Below, in pieces: positions 1 through 9,922 of a stretch of DNA of 64,000 bases; the stretch's first letter is position 1, and each line of letters opens with the position of its first letter. The stretch comes from Hericium rajendrae (taxonomy: Eukaryota > Basidiomycota > Agaricomycetes > Russulales > Hericiaceae), in assembly GCA_033439255.1 (NCBI GenBank), contig CM065879.1, positions 2,920,501 to 2,984,500 on the forward strand. The letters run 5' to 3'. Under the pieces are notes generated by a model, which saw only the letters and a program-made list of their open reading frames with translations, was not told the origin of the DNA and did not search any database. Position numbers and translations under genes: made by a program.

Positions 1-612
1 CGGCACCAAGAATGTGTCGCAGGTGCGGATCCTTGATAAGTCCACATAAATATTCCAAACTTGGTCGGAGACCCTAAGATGGAAGTGCAGAAGAAGTCAC
101 TAATAAGTCAGGTAATACCGCAACTCGAGGCCCTTGCCTCGAAGACATTGCTAAGACACCAGAACTGGAAATGAAGAGCAGCACGGCACCCGAATACCCA
201 GATATGGCCAGATAAGTTCTCGTCGACTTGATGGTCACGTTGAACTGACAATCGCACGTCGTTCTCTGCCCGCTGACGTCGATGTCGATCTGGAAACTAC
301 AGACGGCGACATGACTATGTCTGAATACGATCTGCACGGCTGGAAGGCAAGAAACCAAGACGACTCACCGACAAATCGTAGCAGATGACTCAAAGACGAA
401 CTCCAAACTCGGTAAGGGTCATTGGGAGCCTTGAGATGGTCACGAAGTGGAGGCTACAGCGCTCGTACTTGGGCCTTTGTAGGCGCTCGTTAAGACAAAG
501 TGCCGTGTGAAGAAGCGGCTGCATCTGGTCTGCCCGGGCGCCTCGAGTTCTCGCGTTCAGCGAGACAGAAACTACTACAGAAGACCACCACAAGTTACGA
601 GAAGGCCACAAG
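1..612. other. Intergenic, no gene supported
   Basis: The left edge of the window holds only short unrelated reading frames. The minus-strand frame across 390-935 is an antisense shadow of BTB-1. The last bases before position 613 would be the non-coding leader exon of BTB-1. Confidence 0.5.
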
Positions 613-665
613 GTAAGACCCCCGTATATGATACTCTGAACGCTATAGATATCGTCTAAAACAGA

Positions 666-1760
666 ATGAATGTCAAACATCACGAACCGCTGTACTTTCA
701 CGATGGGAACATCGCGCTCACCGCTCTCGATGTCGCAGGAGAGCAAATTGCGTTCCGCATACACCAGTCGAGTGTGGACGCGCACTCTCCCATCTTTGCG
801 GATATGCTCAATTTGCCTGCTAGTGGCCCAGCAACCGAGACCTATGATGGTATCTCGCTCGTTCGCATGCCGGACAAGGCAGAAGACCTGAAGAGCCTTC
901 TCGAAGTGCTCTATTGTCGACCGTACGTATCGCAATCCGTGCTTCTCCTCTGGAATTCGAATTGAGATGTCGAGCTCAGGATGCTGCGGTTGAAGCGATA
1001 TGACCCGAATACGCTCATCACCGTCAAGCCACTACTTCTGCTGGCGATGAAATACGAAATCGAGCACCTGCGCTCGACGATATTCAGCAGCTGGAAGAAG
1101 ACTGGCCTCAGACCTTGGGTGCATGGGATGGTCTTGAACTGGAAATCGAGGCCAAAACGAGGCATGCCTCTCGACAGTATCGGACTGTCAGCGACGACTC
1201 CGAATTTCCTGATCTTTGCTTTCCTGAACCTGCCGCTGCGATCCAGCTCGCCCGTCTATGCAATATCCATACCATCCTTCCAAGCGCTTTCTATCATCTC
1301 TCATGACTTTCGATCAACGATGACTGGCATCGAACCCATGATGGCAGTGAGACGAATTACACAGGCTCCGACTTGGCAGATGGGGCTCGCACCGCACGCT
1401 GGGAGCTACTTGGGAAAGACGACCTTATCTGCTTGCTTCGAGGAAGAGAAAGCTTGGAGGATGCTGTAGACGACTGCGTTTTTCACGTCAAATGCGGGGA
1501 GTATCCACACAAGGGCAAGGAAGTTGAGGGTTGCAAGTCCGACAACTGGCACAGCGCTTGGACGTCTCTTCAAACCCGCTTTCGGGAAAGCTCAGATGTT
1601 CTAGGGACTCTCATCTGATGCGAAAACACTAAAGTGCCCTTAAGGATAGGTAAAACTCAATATTGTGGACCATGCGAACAAGCTATCCGGGAGGAGAGTC
1701 AGGAGACTGTGCTGATCCGTGATGAAGTCTGGGAAAAAATATGCACCAGTTCTTCGGTTT
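666..1760 (+). pseudogene. BTB-1: decayed BTB/POZ-domain protein (subfamily A)
   Basis: BTB/POZ proteins dimerise and usually act as CUL3 ubiquitin-ligase adaptors or transcription cofactors. The start at 666 follows a leader intron (GTAAGA at 613 to ACAG at 664). The first exon encodes a BTB core (LYFHDGNIAL, FRIHQSSV, SPIFADML, VRMPDKAEDL) ending in YCRP at the phase-2 donor that all paralogs share. Exon 2 starts near 980 with LRLKRYDPNTL. The frame shifts near 1090-1110; in HLS*LSINDDW near 1304 an arginine codon of the paralogs has become TGA; and the frame is lost again near 1615, where the C-terminal CGPC region becomes unrecognisable. The nonsense substitution cannot be a sequencing indel, so I call it a pseudogene. 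The exact 3' end is uncertain. Confidence 0.7.
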
Positions 1761-2178
1761 ACCAAAGCCTTGACTATCTTGGTGAGTCGAAGGTCTTTGG
1801 ATGCAGGGCCGTGCTTACTTGCATTTCCTGCACAAGTGCAGTGGCGTTTCCGTTAGCACTGTCGTAACGTTAGAGTACTGTACTTAAATCGGCCTATGTC
1901 CTCTAGCTCAATGACGACATGGACCTGTATGCCATACGAAGTAATTACACGTAGAATTTTAGCGCTTCAGATGAAATCGAAGATCGATGGAACACTGGCC
2001 AAGAGTGCGACTCGAGTTCGTATTTGCGAGCATTTCCACGTCTTCGAGCCGCATTGCCGGTCCGATAAAAGCGCGGCTTCGGCGCTAACACTATAGCGCG
2101 GCACTTCCTTGCGGTTCCGTGTACAAGCCACAGTCGCATACAAGCTTCGTTCCGAAAGACAACGTAACTTATTAATAA
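1761..2178. other. Spacer between BTB-1 and BTB-2
   Basis: No gene is recognised. It must contain the BTB-2 promoter and leader exon. Position 2179 starts GTGAGT, the donor of the probable leader intron 2179-2225, whose CAG lies one base before the BTB-2 start codon. Confidence 0.4.
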
Positions 2179-2226
2179 GTGAGTCTTTGGCACGTTGTTG
2201 CGTGTGCCGGCTGATTCTGCTCCAGC

Positions 2227-3335
2227 ATGGAAGTTGCGAACCTCAAAAACCACGAGCAGCTGTACTTCGCCGACGGCAACATTGTTCTGGTCGCTCAGAA
2301 TGCCGCCGCGGAGCCAGTTGCATTTCGCGTCCATCAGTCCATCATGGCTCGGAATTCGCCCGTCTTCGCAGATATGCTGAGCTTGCCCCCGAGCGGTGCG
2401 ATGGAGACGTACGATGGTGTCCCGCTTGTTCGCATGCCCGATCCAGCGGAGGATTTGCAACGACTGCTAGAGGTGCTATACATCCAGCCGTGAGTTGTTA
2501 ACAATGCACTTGTTCGATCTCCTTTACACACGAGAACCTGATCTCATAGCATGATGCTACTCAAGCGGTTTGATCCCAATACGCCGATCGTCGTGAAGCC
2601 CTTGCTCACACTGGCGAACAAATATGAGATTCAACACCTGCAGGAAAATATCATTCAGAAATTAGAGGAGGACTGGCCGCAGACATTGGATGAATGGGAC
2701 GAGCTAGAACAGTATGCCGCTGCCAAGGCGAACACCTGCGCTCAAGGACTCCTACGGGACCAGGGCCCCAACGAATATCCCGACCTATTTCTACCAGAGC
2801 CAGCCTCCGCGATACACCTCAGCCGTCATTGCAACGTCCCCAACATACTCCCTGCGGCGTTCTACCATCTCTCTAGAATTTCGATTGAACACGATTGGGA
2901 CAGGACTCACATCCTTCACCATGACGACACTCCGGACTACGAGGAATTGCTGGAAGGTGCTCGTACAGCACGATGGAACTTAATCAGCAGGGAAGACTTT
3001 GTCTGTGTTCTTTTGGGAGGGAGCATCTCAAACGTGTAGCCGACTACCATTACATAGATCCCACTGGCCTTCGAAAACACCCCCATGTGAACGAGGACCG
3101 GGAAGACTGCAAGTTCAAGGCTTGGTCCAAGGTTTGGGGTATCGTACAGAAGAAATGTGACCAAAGCTCAGACGTTTTGAAGACACTTTCTGACGTCGAC
3201 GGTATCTTGAAAAGTGCAGGAAAACCTGCTTTGTGCTGGCTCTGCGACGAGGAGTTCAGAAAAAGGATAGACAAGCTTCGTAGGAACATTTGGAATGACC
3301 TCCGTGATTACTTTAACCTGCCGCCGCGAGCATAA
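2227..3335 (+). CDS. BTB-2: BTB/POZ-domain protein (subfamily A)
   Basis: Two coding exons, 2227-2489 and 2550-3335, separated by a 60-nt phase-2 intron (GTGAGT...ATAG). The first 88 residues form the BTB fold (EQLYFADGNIVLVA, FRVHQSIMARNSPVFADML, VPLVRMPDPAEDLQRLL). Exon 2 has the family core MLLKRFDPNTPIVVKPLL, PEPASAIHLSRHCNVPNIL and RTARWNLI, then a C-terminal CxxC segment (LCWLCDEEF) and the ending NLPPRA. The first exon is closely related to those of BTB-3 and BTB-4. One single-base shift is needed near 3015, between CVLL and GREHLKR; paralogs show the expected continuation, and sequencing error is as likely as decay. A leader intron precedes the ATG and an intron-like block follows the stop. 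The protein would be about 350 aa, with no substrate-binding domain that I recognise. Confidence 0.8.
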
Positions 3336-3344
3336 TCATTTCGT

Positions 3345-3404
3345 GTGCGTGGGTCTAGGCTACTTACGCTCGTGGTCGTGGTACTGATAACTTAATCTGC
3401 TCAG
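3345..3404 (+). other. Intron-like block just after the BTB-2 stop
   Basis: A GTGCGT donor lies 9 bases after the TAA, with an ACTGATAAC branch-like motif and CTCAG before GAAATGG. Matching blocks follow BTB-3 (8943-8994) and BTB-4 (11040-11097), so this looks like a conserved 3'-UTR intron of subfamily A. Confidence 0.5.
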
Positions 3405-3497
3405 GAAATGGTGTCTTCGATTTGTCTCGTTGCTGAATCTATGTTGCGTTTGGCGAGATTCCATGAGGATGTGCTGGACGTGGATGAGTAGACTAAC

Positions 3498-3926
3498 CTA
3501 GATTTCAATGATAACAATCTTGTCGGGATGGGAATGCGATTCTCCACCCAACACCTTCTTTTCCTCGGCATGAAAAAGTACATCACTTTGCGCTTCTGTC
3601 TCGCAAGCGCTGTTCTCTGCGGCGCGGCTCACGATCGTGCCTGCGCCGGACGGTGTCCTCGGATGATCTTCACGCATGCACTCCTGCTGCAGACCACCTT
3701 CTTCTCTCTCGCTCCGACTAAGTATCTTAAGCATAAGTCGACTCCTCGATGTGGTTCCCATCAATACAGACCGTTCCGCGTCCACCGGGCGCGTGAAGTC
3801 TATACCCTCGATACTGCGGCCAATATTGAGCTCAATATCTTGTGAATATGAGTCTGGAGTGCCTTGGCTCTTGGGGAAGGAAGGCATCAGGAGCCGAACG
3901 TAGCTGTTCAAACGTTCATAGTCCAA
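3498..3926 (-). CDS. Hypothetical protein, unrecognised
   Basis: A 142-codon uninterrupted frame begins MDYERLNSYVRLLM and ends KIVIIEI. It has charged stretches (SRSEREEGG, HAEEKKVLGGE) and no domain, signal peptide or membrane segment I recognise. It lies between BTB-2 and the 4.0-kb gene and is transcribed away from the latter. No introns are evident. An overlapping plus-strand frame of 105 codons exists, so the coding strand is not settled. This is a tentative call resting only on length and a plausible amino-acid composition. Confidence 0.25.
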   Translation of the reverse strand: MDYERLNSYVRLLMPSFPKSQGTPDSYSQDIELNIGRSIEGIDFTRPVDAERSVLMGTTSRSRLMLKILSRSEREEGGLQQECMREDHPRTPSGAGTIVSRAAENSACETEAQSDVLFHAEEKKVLGGESHSHPDKIVIIEI

Positions 3927-4044
3927 TCCATTATGGTTAGCCTATTGCCCCTTTTGTTCCTCACGCCACAGACGCGTTTCATCGCGACGAGTTGGAGATC
4001 GCGTCGTCTTTTTCTCCTTAGTTCCAACTCTAACGCGTGCCACA

Positions 4045-5679
4045 ATGCCCAAAGTCAAGACTGAATCTAGCTCATCCCCAGTCGCTCAGGCGAAGCTTCA
4101 TCTTTTCACGATTAAGCATCAGAAGCGCACGATATTGGTCCCGCGTCCGAAAACCTATGGGGCATGTTTTCTCAGTCAAACTCGGTGGTGGTTGCATCGT
4201 TCTGACGAGGTCTCCATTTCCGTGCTGCAGGCTGCGCTTGACTTGACTCGAAAGCATTTCAAGACTCTCTCAGGCAAAGAGGTGTATTTCGAGACGACAC
4301 AGGCCGACATCGCTGTTGGACAGGCTGTCGAGCTAACTGACGATGTGTGGGAGGGTGTCATTGGCTCGCTCACTGCCGTCGAGGCGTTCGAGAGAAAAGG
4401 GCGGAAAACATGCCATGGAAGCCAAGGCTGGAACGGACATGGTCGCTCAGCCAGCGGCAGTTTTGTGGAAATGCGCCCGCGGTGCCGTTCAACTGGCCGC
4501 TGTCTCCGCCCACTCAGCCGGGTAAGCACCAATGATTGTCATCTGTCGTCCGCCATTTATCTCATCAAAGCTCAGAACGTCGCACCGTCACACTGAATCT
4601 CATATCGTTTATTGATGGCGCCGAGAATTTCTTAGTGAAGACCAAAACGACTACTTCCTGGGACAAGATTGCCAGCGTTTTCTGCTCAAAAAACCGGCAT
4701 TCCGTCCCAAACCTCTGCCAAACAGAACTCCGCATGACCGTAGATGGCAGCAGGCCGCACGGCAAAAACATCGGAGAAGACATTGACGGATTGGACGGGC
4801 CATACGAAGTCTGCTTCACGCGGCCACAGCTAGGCGGTAAACCAGTCATCTATATCTGGACCCCTCAGCCCCAGGAGGTCTCCGTCGACCTGAGCCTCAC
4901 GCTCCACTGGAGCTTCTCCGCCGTATATCCCGTCGCGCTCATTACGCCTACGAAACAGGCCGGCCAAACTCTTATATGGAATGTGCTCACTCGCGAGGAT
5001 GGTAACCTGCAGGACAAGGCGACCGGGCTTGAGGTCAATTCACTCTTCTGGGAGGCCGAGTGCGTCAGGCTCCAGTTATTTGTGCGTGCGCTGTATCTGA
5101 TGAGCTTGCTTAGAACGAACTCCCATGTCGGCAAAATACCGGACTCGCCGCCGTCCTCGCGTCCTTCCACGCCCGTCGCGGGCACGGACGCATTCAACCC
5201 CATCAAAGCCGGCCTCGAAGACCATGACTCTGTGCTGCTGCGCGTGTCCGACATGACGCCCTATCTCGACGCCAGCCTGCGCGCGCTCGGCCTGCACACC
5301 GAAGCGCGCACTTCCTTCATCACGTAGTTCTTTATTCTTGCACCCCGCCCGACCCGCTCTGACGTGACACCGCCCCAGGTATTGGCTGCCGTCCTTCCTG
5401 CGGCACGAGTATGTCGCGCTCCGATTCGTTTCCCGCAGGCGTCATACGCGCAGGCCGCGCGTCTCGTGATCACCCGCGCCGGACATCGTCAGCCGGGTGT
5501 TCATGGTGTTCAAGGGCGTGAAGACTGCGGCGCTCGATGCGTGGCCTGCGGCATGCGCGCGGTCGCAGGAGGACGTCGCGGCGTGGCGCGGCGTCGTTGG
5601 CTTGGGCGATGCTGCTCAGATGCAGGACAAGTCGCTTTTCCGCGTTCTTGAATGGGGTGGGATGGAGGTCTTGGTTTAG
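4045..5679 (+). CDS. Conserved basidiomycete protein of unknown function
   Basis: Four exons can be joined by typical short introns: 4045-4521, 4576-5059, 5114-5323 and 5379-5679. The start MPKVKTESSSS is followed by LHLFTIKHQKRTIL, ENMPWKPRLERTWSLS, TVTLNLISFIDGAENFLV, VCFTRPQLGGKPVIYIW and, near the C terminus, YLDASLRALGLHTEARTSFI followed by TYWLPSFLRHEYVALRF. From memory this C-terminal segment recurs in uncharacterised Agaricomycete proteins; I know no assigned function. Single-base shifts are needed near 4395, 5425 and 5470, with the protein recognisable on both sides, so I lean to sequencing indels rather than decay. No membrane segment is evident. It interrupts the run of BTB paralogs. 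Confidence 0.65.
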
Positions 5680-6083
5680 GAGGATTTGACCTTCGTTGCT
5701 GGCATGGACATCGCGTTGTTCATGCGATAGTAGTTATCTATGGATCTAGCATTGCGGGAAGTGGACACGCGATGTTCCCTTTCGAAACAAGGAATCACGA
5801 ATTCTAGCGCACTCGCAGTCGAGAGACGACTGGAACATTATTAAATTGTATGAGCAGTGATATAAGGGATATAATCGGCCAAAGAGTTGGACAGTGAGTA
5901 CACGCATCATTCAGTTCTGAACGAGGCATTGGAATTTGGCTGAAGGCAGCCGCAACCAGTAGTAGAGTACTTTTCGGCGCGGGTTGCCGGCCTGGGTGTG
6001 CGTGTCCGGCGCTAACATCAATCGCGGCTTCAGAGTGACACGTCATGTTCGTATACCTACATGCTCCGTTCTAGAAAAGATAG
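5680..6083. other. Spacer with BTB-3 promoter
   Basis: Nothing coding is supported. The end holds the putative leader exon of BTB-3, whose leader intron runs from GTGAGC at 6084 to ACAG at 6141, two bases before the ATG. Confidence 0.4.
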
Positions 6084-7116
6084 GTGAGCTTGTTGCAAAG
6101 TCGTTGGGATGGCTTTTACGCCCAAGCTGATCCCGATACAGTATGGACACCACGCTCAAGAACCACGAACAGCTGTATTTCGCCGACGGCAACATTGTTC
6201 TGGTCGCTCAGAATGTCGCCGCGGAGCCAATTGCATTCCGCGTTCATCAGTCCATCTTGGCTAGGAACTCGCCTGTCTTCGCGGATATGCTGAGTTTGCC
6301 TCCGTGCGATGCGGTGGAGACGTGCGATGGTGTTCCGCTCGTTCGCATGCCCGATTCAGCGGAGGACTTGGAACGACTGTTGGAAGTGCTATATATTCAG
6401 CCGTGAGTTCATTGACAATGCTTTTGCTCAATCTGCCTTACTCACAAAAAATCTGATTCTAAAGCATGTTGCAATTGAAACGGTTCGATCCCAATACCCC
6501 AATTGTCGTGAAGCCATTGCTTACGCTTGCAAATAAGTACGACATTCAACACCTTCGCAAAAATATCATCCAGACACTAGAGGAGGACTGGCCGCAGACC
6601 TTGAGCGAATGGGACGAACTAGAACACTACGCCGAGGGCAAAGCAAAGACCTGTTATCGAGACCTCGACCGATACCGTGAGCCCGAAGAATTTCCCGACC
6701 TGCACCTTCCGGAAGCTGCCTCGGCAATCCACCTCGCTCGGCACTGCAATATCCCAATATTCTGCCTGCGGCCTTCTACCATCTATCACGGATTACAATA
6801 GAGAACGACTGGAACAAAACTCACGTCACTCACACCAACGATCACATCCCGGAATATACGGAACTCGTAGCGGGTGCTCGTACTGCGCGATGGGACCAGG
6901 GAAGACTTTGTTTGCTTGTTTCTTGGGAAGGAACGTATGAAGACTGTGGTGGATTATTGGGGCGAAGGAGGCAATAGCGCTCCTGCACACCCTCATCCAG
7001 GCACGAACAAGCCGGAGTGCGACTCTAAGAATTGGCGGAAGATTTGGGGCATTGTAGAGCGCAAATGTCAGCAGAGCTCCGACGTTTTGAAGACACTGTC
7101 CGATGTTGACGATATT

Positions 7117-8772
7117 ACCTTGCTTGTCAAGGTATCTCGCACCCCCGTAATTATTAGCGCCCGACTCACATCGTCAACAGTGACAAACAAAGGCTCGGTG
7201 CCACACTTACTCTTCGTCCAGCACTCCAATCGTGTACCAGAATCCCTTTGCTTATTGCTGGGAGTCGGATTTGAAGTGGTCTGCTACAATTAAATTTCGC
7301 TCCTTGTCTGAGAATCAGACGGGCAAGAATTTGAAACTTGAAGAGCCGACATTGTGACTACTACTGACTAAGTACTGTAGTCACAGGTGACTTGAGCCAC
7401 ACCCTTCCATTTCTCGACAGTCGGCGTGCACTACTTAACCAAGAACTTGGGTACGCTGGCATACTGGTGTCTGTGGTAACAGGACCCTCTAACGGAATTC
7501 CAGAAGATCGTGGGTCCTCTAGCAAATCCTGCAAATTCGAAGACCGCCGCTCGAGGACTTGAGCACGAGTCGCATCTGGCTGCTGACGAACTTTCTGTAC
7601 GGGCAGACATTCTTCGGCTGGCGCATCTGGTCATTGTCGAAATCATTCGTGCCCCTGATTTGTATCGGCGTCCTCGCGGTCGCACAAGCCGGCGCAGCCA
7701 TCGCTGTCGCGTACTTCGTAAGTCCCAGTTCGCATCGCTGTATTGACAGCAGTGGGATCAACCCACCATTGACGGATACGTGTGTGAATGTGCAGCTTGC
7801 GACTGTCCCTATGGAAAATGCCCGGGAGCCGGGATTGCCGGTCGCTGTGGGCATCAGAATCGGGACGAGCGTAGTCGCGGACGCAATTATCGCAATCTCC
7901 ATGACTTACTTCGTGCGTGTGCCCATCTTGTCGCATCAGCAAATGCAACGAGCGTACGATTCACCGGCACGCAGGAGTAGTCAACGGCTCTGTAGTGCAT
8001 GCCTTCAATGTCCCATTGACCAACTGGTGAGAGTAGAAGACTAACGGCTCTTTCAGCAAGCATGCCTACGTAGGCGGCAACCTCACCATGCAGACCGCAG
8101 ACCATGTACCGTGCGCACGCTGCACTTCCCTAGTAACCCACCCAGCCCGACTTCATCGTGCCCTTACGCTCGCATCTAGGCTCCCCAGGTGCAGCATTGC
8201 ACAGGTAGAACACGTGCAGGACGATCTCCGGCGGGGTCTCGAGGTGTGCTTTCCAGACGTATGCAGCGCTTCTTCTCAGCTTCCGACATCGATGATGACC
8301 TGGACGATGCCCCTCGGCATCTGCAGCAACCCGTAGTGCTTGGCTGGAATGGGGCGAGGGCGATGCGTGAGCCCGGGTGCGAGAATAGCTGCTGCTCAGT
8401 GGGCGCATGCGACTGGCGGTGAAGGGGAGCGCGAGCGGCACGAGGGCGTCCAACGGGTTCGGCAAGTTAGCTTGCTTGGGCGTACGGGCGAGGGCATGGT
8501 TACGATGCTGAGACCCGTGCTGCTCCTGCCGTTCGCTCGGGATCCGTTGGTCAATGATGCAAATATGCGCAGAATACTGTACGGTACCCATTAGACAAAT
8601 TTTCTCACTGTCAGACTCTGTGGTGTGACGGAAATTATTTTTCGAGTTATTTTCAAGATGACAGACATACTGTGCTTGAACTTTCAATAATCTTTAGCAC
8701 CTTTAAAAACCGCCTAGCATGAGGCAGGCCGCTTTATATGTAACAATTGTGGCTTCGTCAAGACAAGCAAGG
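7117..8772. mobile_element. Candidate TIR-bounded insertion inside BTB-3
   Basis: The foreign block starts ACCTTGCTTGTC (7117-7128) and ends GACAAGCAAGGT (8761-8772), a perfect 12-bp inverted repeat placed where BTB-3 homology stops and resumes. The 15 bases before the left end and a similar stretch just after the right end agree at 9 of 15 positions (GATG..GACG), which could be an eroded target duplication or simply the repeated coding motif DVD/DAD. Inside are a DUF6534-like relic and a perfect 9-bp-stem hairpin (7353-7385), but no transposase. It could be a non-autonomous DNA transposon carrying a captured host gene piece. Family unassigned. Confidence 0.4.
7555..8044 (+). pseudogene. DUF6534-like membrane-protein relic
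   Basis: A 161-codon frame contains LYGQTFFGWRIWSLSKS followed by a hydrophobic helix (VPLICIGVLAVAQAGAAIAV), then LATVPMENAREPG and a second helix (VVADAIIAISMTYFV). This order matches the middle of the serpentine DUF6534 family of basidiomycetes, which normally has about seven membrane helices in some 300 residues. The N-terminal helices, the Leu-Asp-Arg loop and the C-terminal helices are missing, so this is a fragment. It lies wholly within the insertion that splits BTB-3 and may have been captured with it. Coding capacity today is doubtful. Confidence 0.5.
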
Positions 8773-8942
8773 TTGATGCCGACGCAGTCGGCGCTTCCCT
8801 AATCTTGACGAGCGCGGGAAAACCAGCCATGTGCTATACCTGCGATGAGGCGGTCACGACAGGGCTAGACGACCTTCGCAACAAGATATGGGATAATCTC
8901 TGTGATTATTTCGAATTGCTACCACAGGCATAATCACTGTGT

Positions 8943-8994
8943 GTGCGTGTATCCAGACTGTGATCGTGATTGTAGCACTGACGAATTTACTTAG
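8943..8994 (+). other. Intron-like block after the BTB-3 stop
   Basis: GTGCGT, a CACTGACGAA branch-like motif and CTTAG before GAAATGG repeat the arrangement found after BTB-2 and BTB-4. Its survival downstream of the insertion supports the view that 8763-8932 is the true end of a BTB gene. Confidence 0.45.
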
Positions 8995-9854
8995 GAAATG
9001 GCTTCCGGTCCAACTCTTCTTTTCCTTATGCAGCGCGCAGCGCGATGCATGGCATGTAGCAGGCATATTCGGACGCACGAGACGAGTCTAATTTGATGTA
9101 CTTAGATCAGCCATCTCTTGCCTGACATAGACCGCTAAGGTGTATCGTTCTCATTCGTAGAGTTCTTGCCAAGGTAAACCAGCCAATGTTGCAGACATTC
9201 AGAATCAGCGATACTTGCTCAATCGTTACTGGATACACACCCAAACGCGGAAAGTTTCCCCTTCAGTCTCGGACGTGATCATACACGCTGTGCGATGCGA
9301 TCATTCAAGCGCTTGCCAGCAGGAGACAGACGTCCTGTACCGTCGCATAGCTTGATGGTCTTCCTGGTAGGAGAACGCACTACATCATTGGACAGTCAGT
9401 CAGCGATTCTCGGCAACTCACCAATCCCGTATTTTGGTCTCTTCGCCTCCCATAATTGTCTGTCTCTCAATGGCGGATAGATAGAGACCACAATAGACTG
9501 CCCCTGAAGGATCAATTGACAAGTCGGGTAGAGAAAGTCCTCGCGAATAGCTTCGCGGCCATTGAGCTGAGACGTATTCAGAATTCGAGCGGAAAGTACG
9601 CCTGTAAGAAAAGATCAAGTGTCTATCTTATCCAAACATTGATAAATTCATGCGTGCCTTTGTACAAGCCTCCATCTTCTATGGAAATGAGTGATGATAG
9701 TTGCAAGAGACGAGTTGTTTCAAAGCGTAGAATTACCGTTCGGCCCGGGTTTCCGGCAGGTGCAGGCGCCTGCCCGCGTCTCCGATTCAGCACCAGCACC
9801 AACTTACCATCCTGCCGCGCCTTCAGTACTACATTTGTTTGTACCCACGAGGAG
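8995..9854. other. Spacer upstream of BTB-4
   Basis: About 860 bases without a supported gene; only short frames occur. The right end holds the BTB-4 leader exon and the donor GTAAGC at 9855. Confidence 0.4.
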
Positions 9855-9922
9855 GTAAGCTATCATAGATCTCGTTAGCGCGATGCTCATGTACTTGCTC
9901 TTTCCAATGATTCCGATTCAGC

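Larger units (their letters stand above)
6143..8932 (+). pseudogene. BTB-3: BTB/POZ gene split by a 1.65-kb insertion
   Basis: The 5' part (6143 to about 7114) contains the BTB exon (EQLYFADGNIVLVA, SPVFADML), the usual phase-2 intron, and the subfamily A core down to SSDVLKTLSDVDDI. The reading is then broken by unrelated sequence and resumes at about 8763-8932 with the family's C-terminal end: SAGKPAMCYTCDEAV, then IWDNLCDYFELLPQA and TAA. The 3' intron-like block follows as in BTB-2 and BTB-4. The two parts fit one gene interrupted by an insertion, though two neighbouring partial paralogs are possible. The first part also needs shifts near 6765 and near 6890, where several bases of the RTARWNLLxxEDF segment seem missing. 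A full-length product is not expected. Confidence 0.75.
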
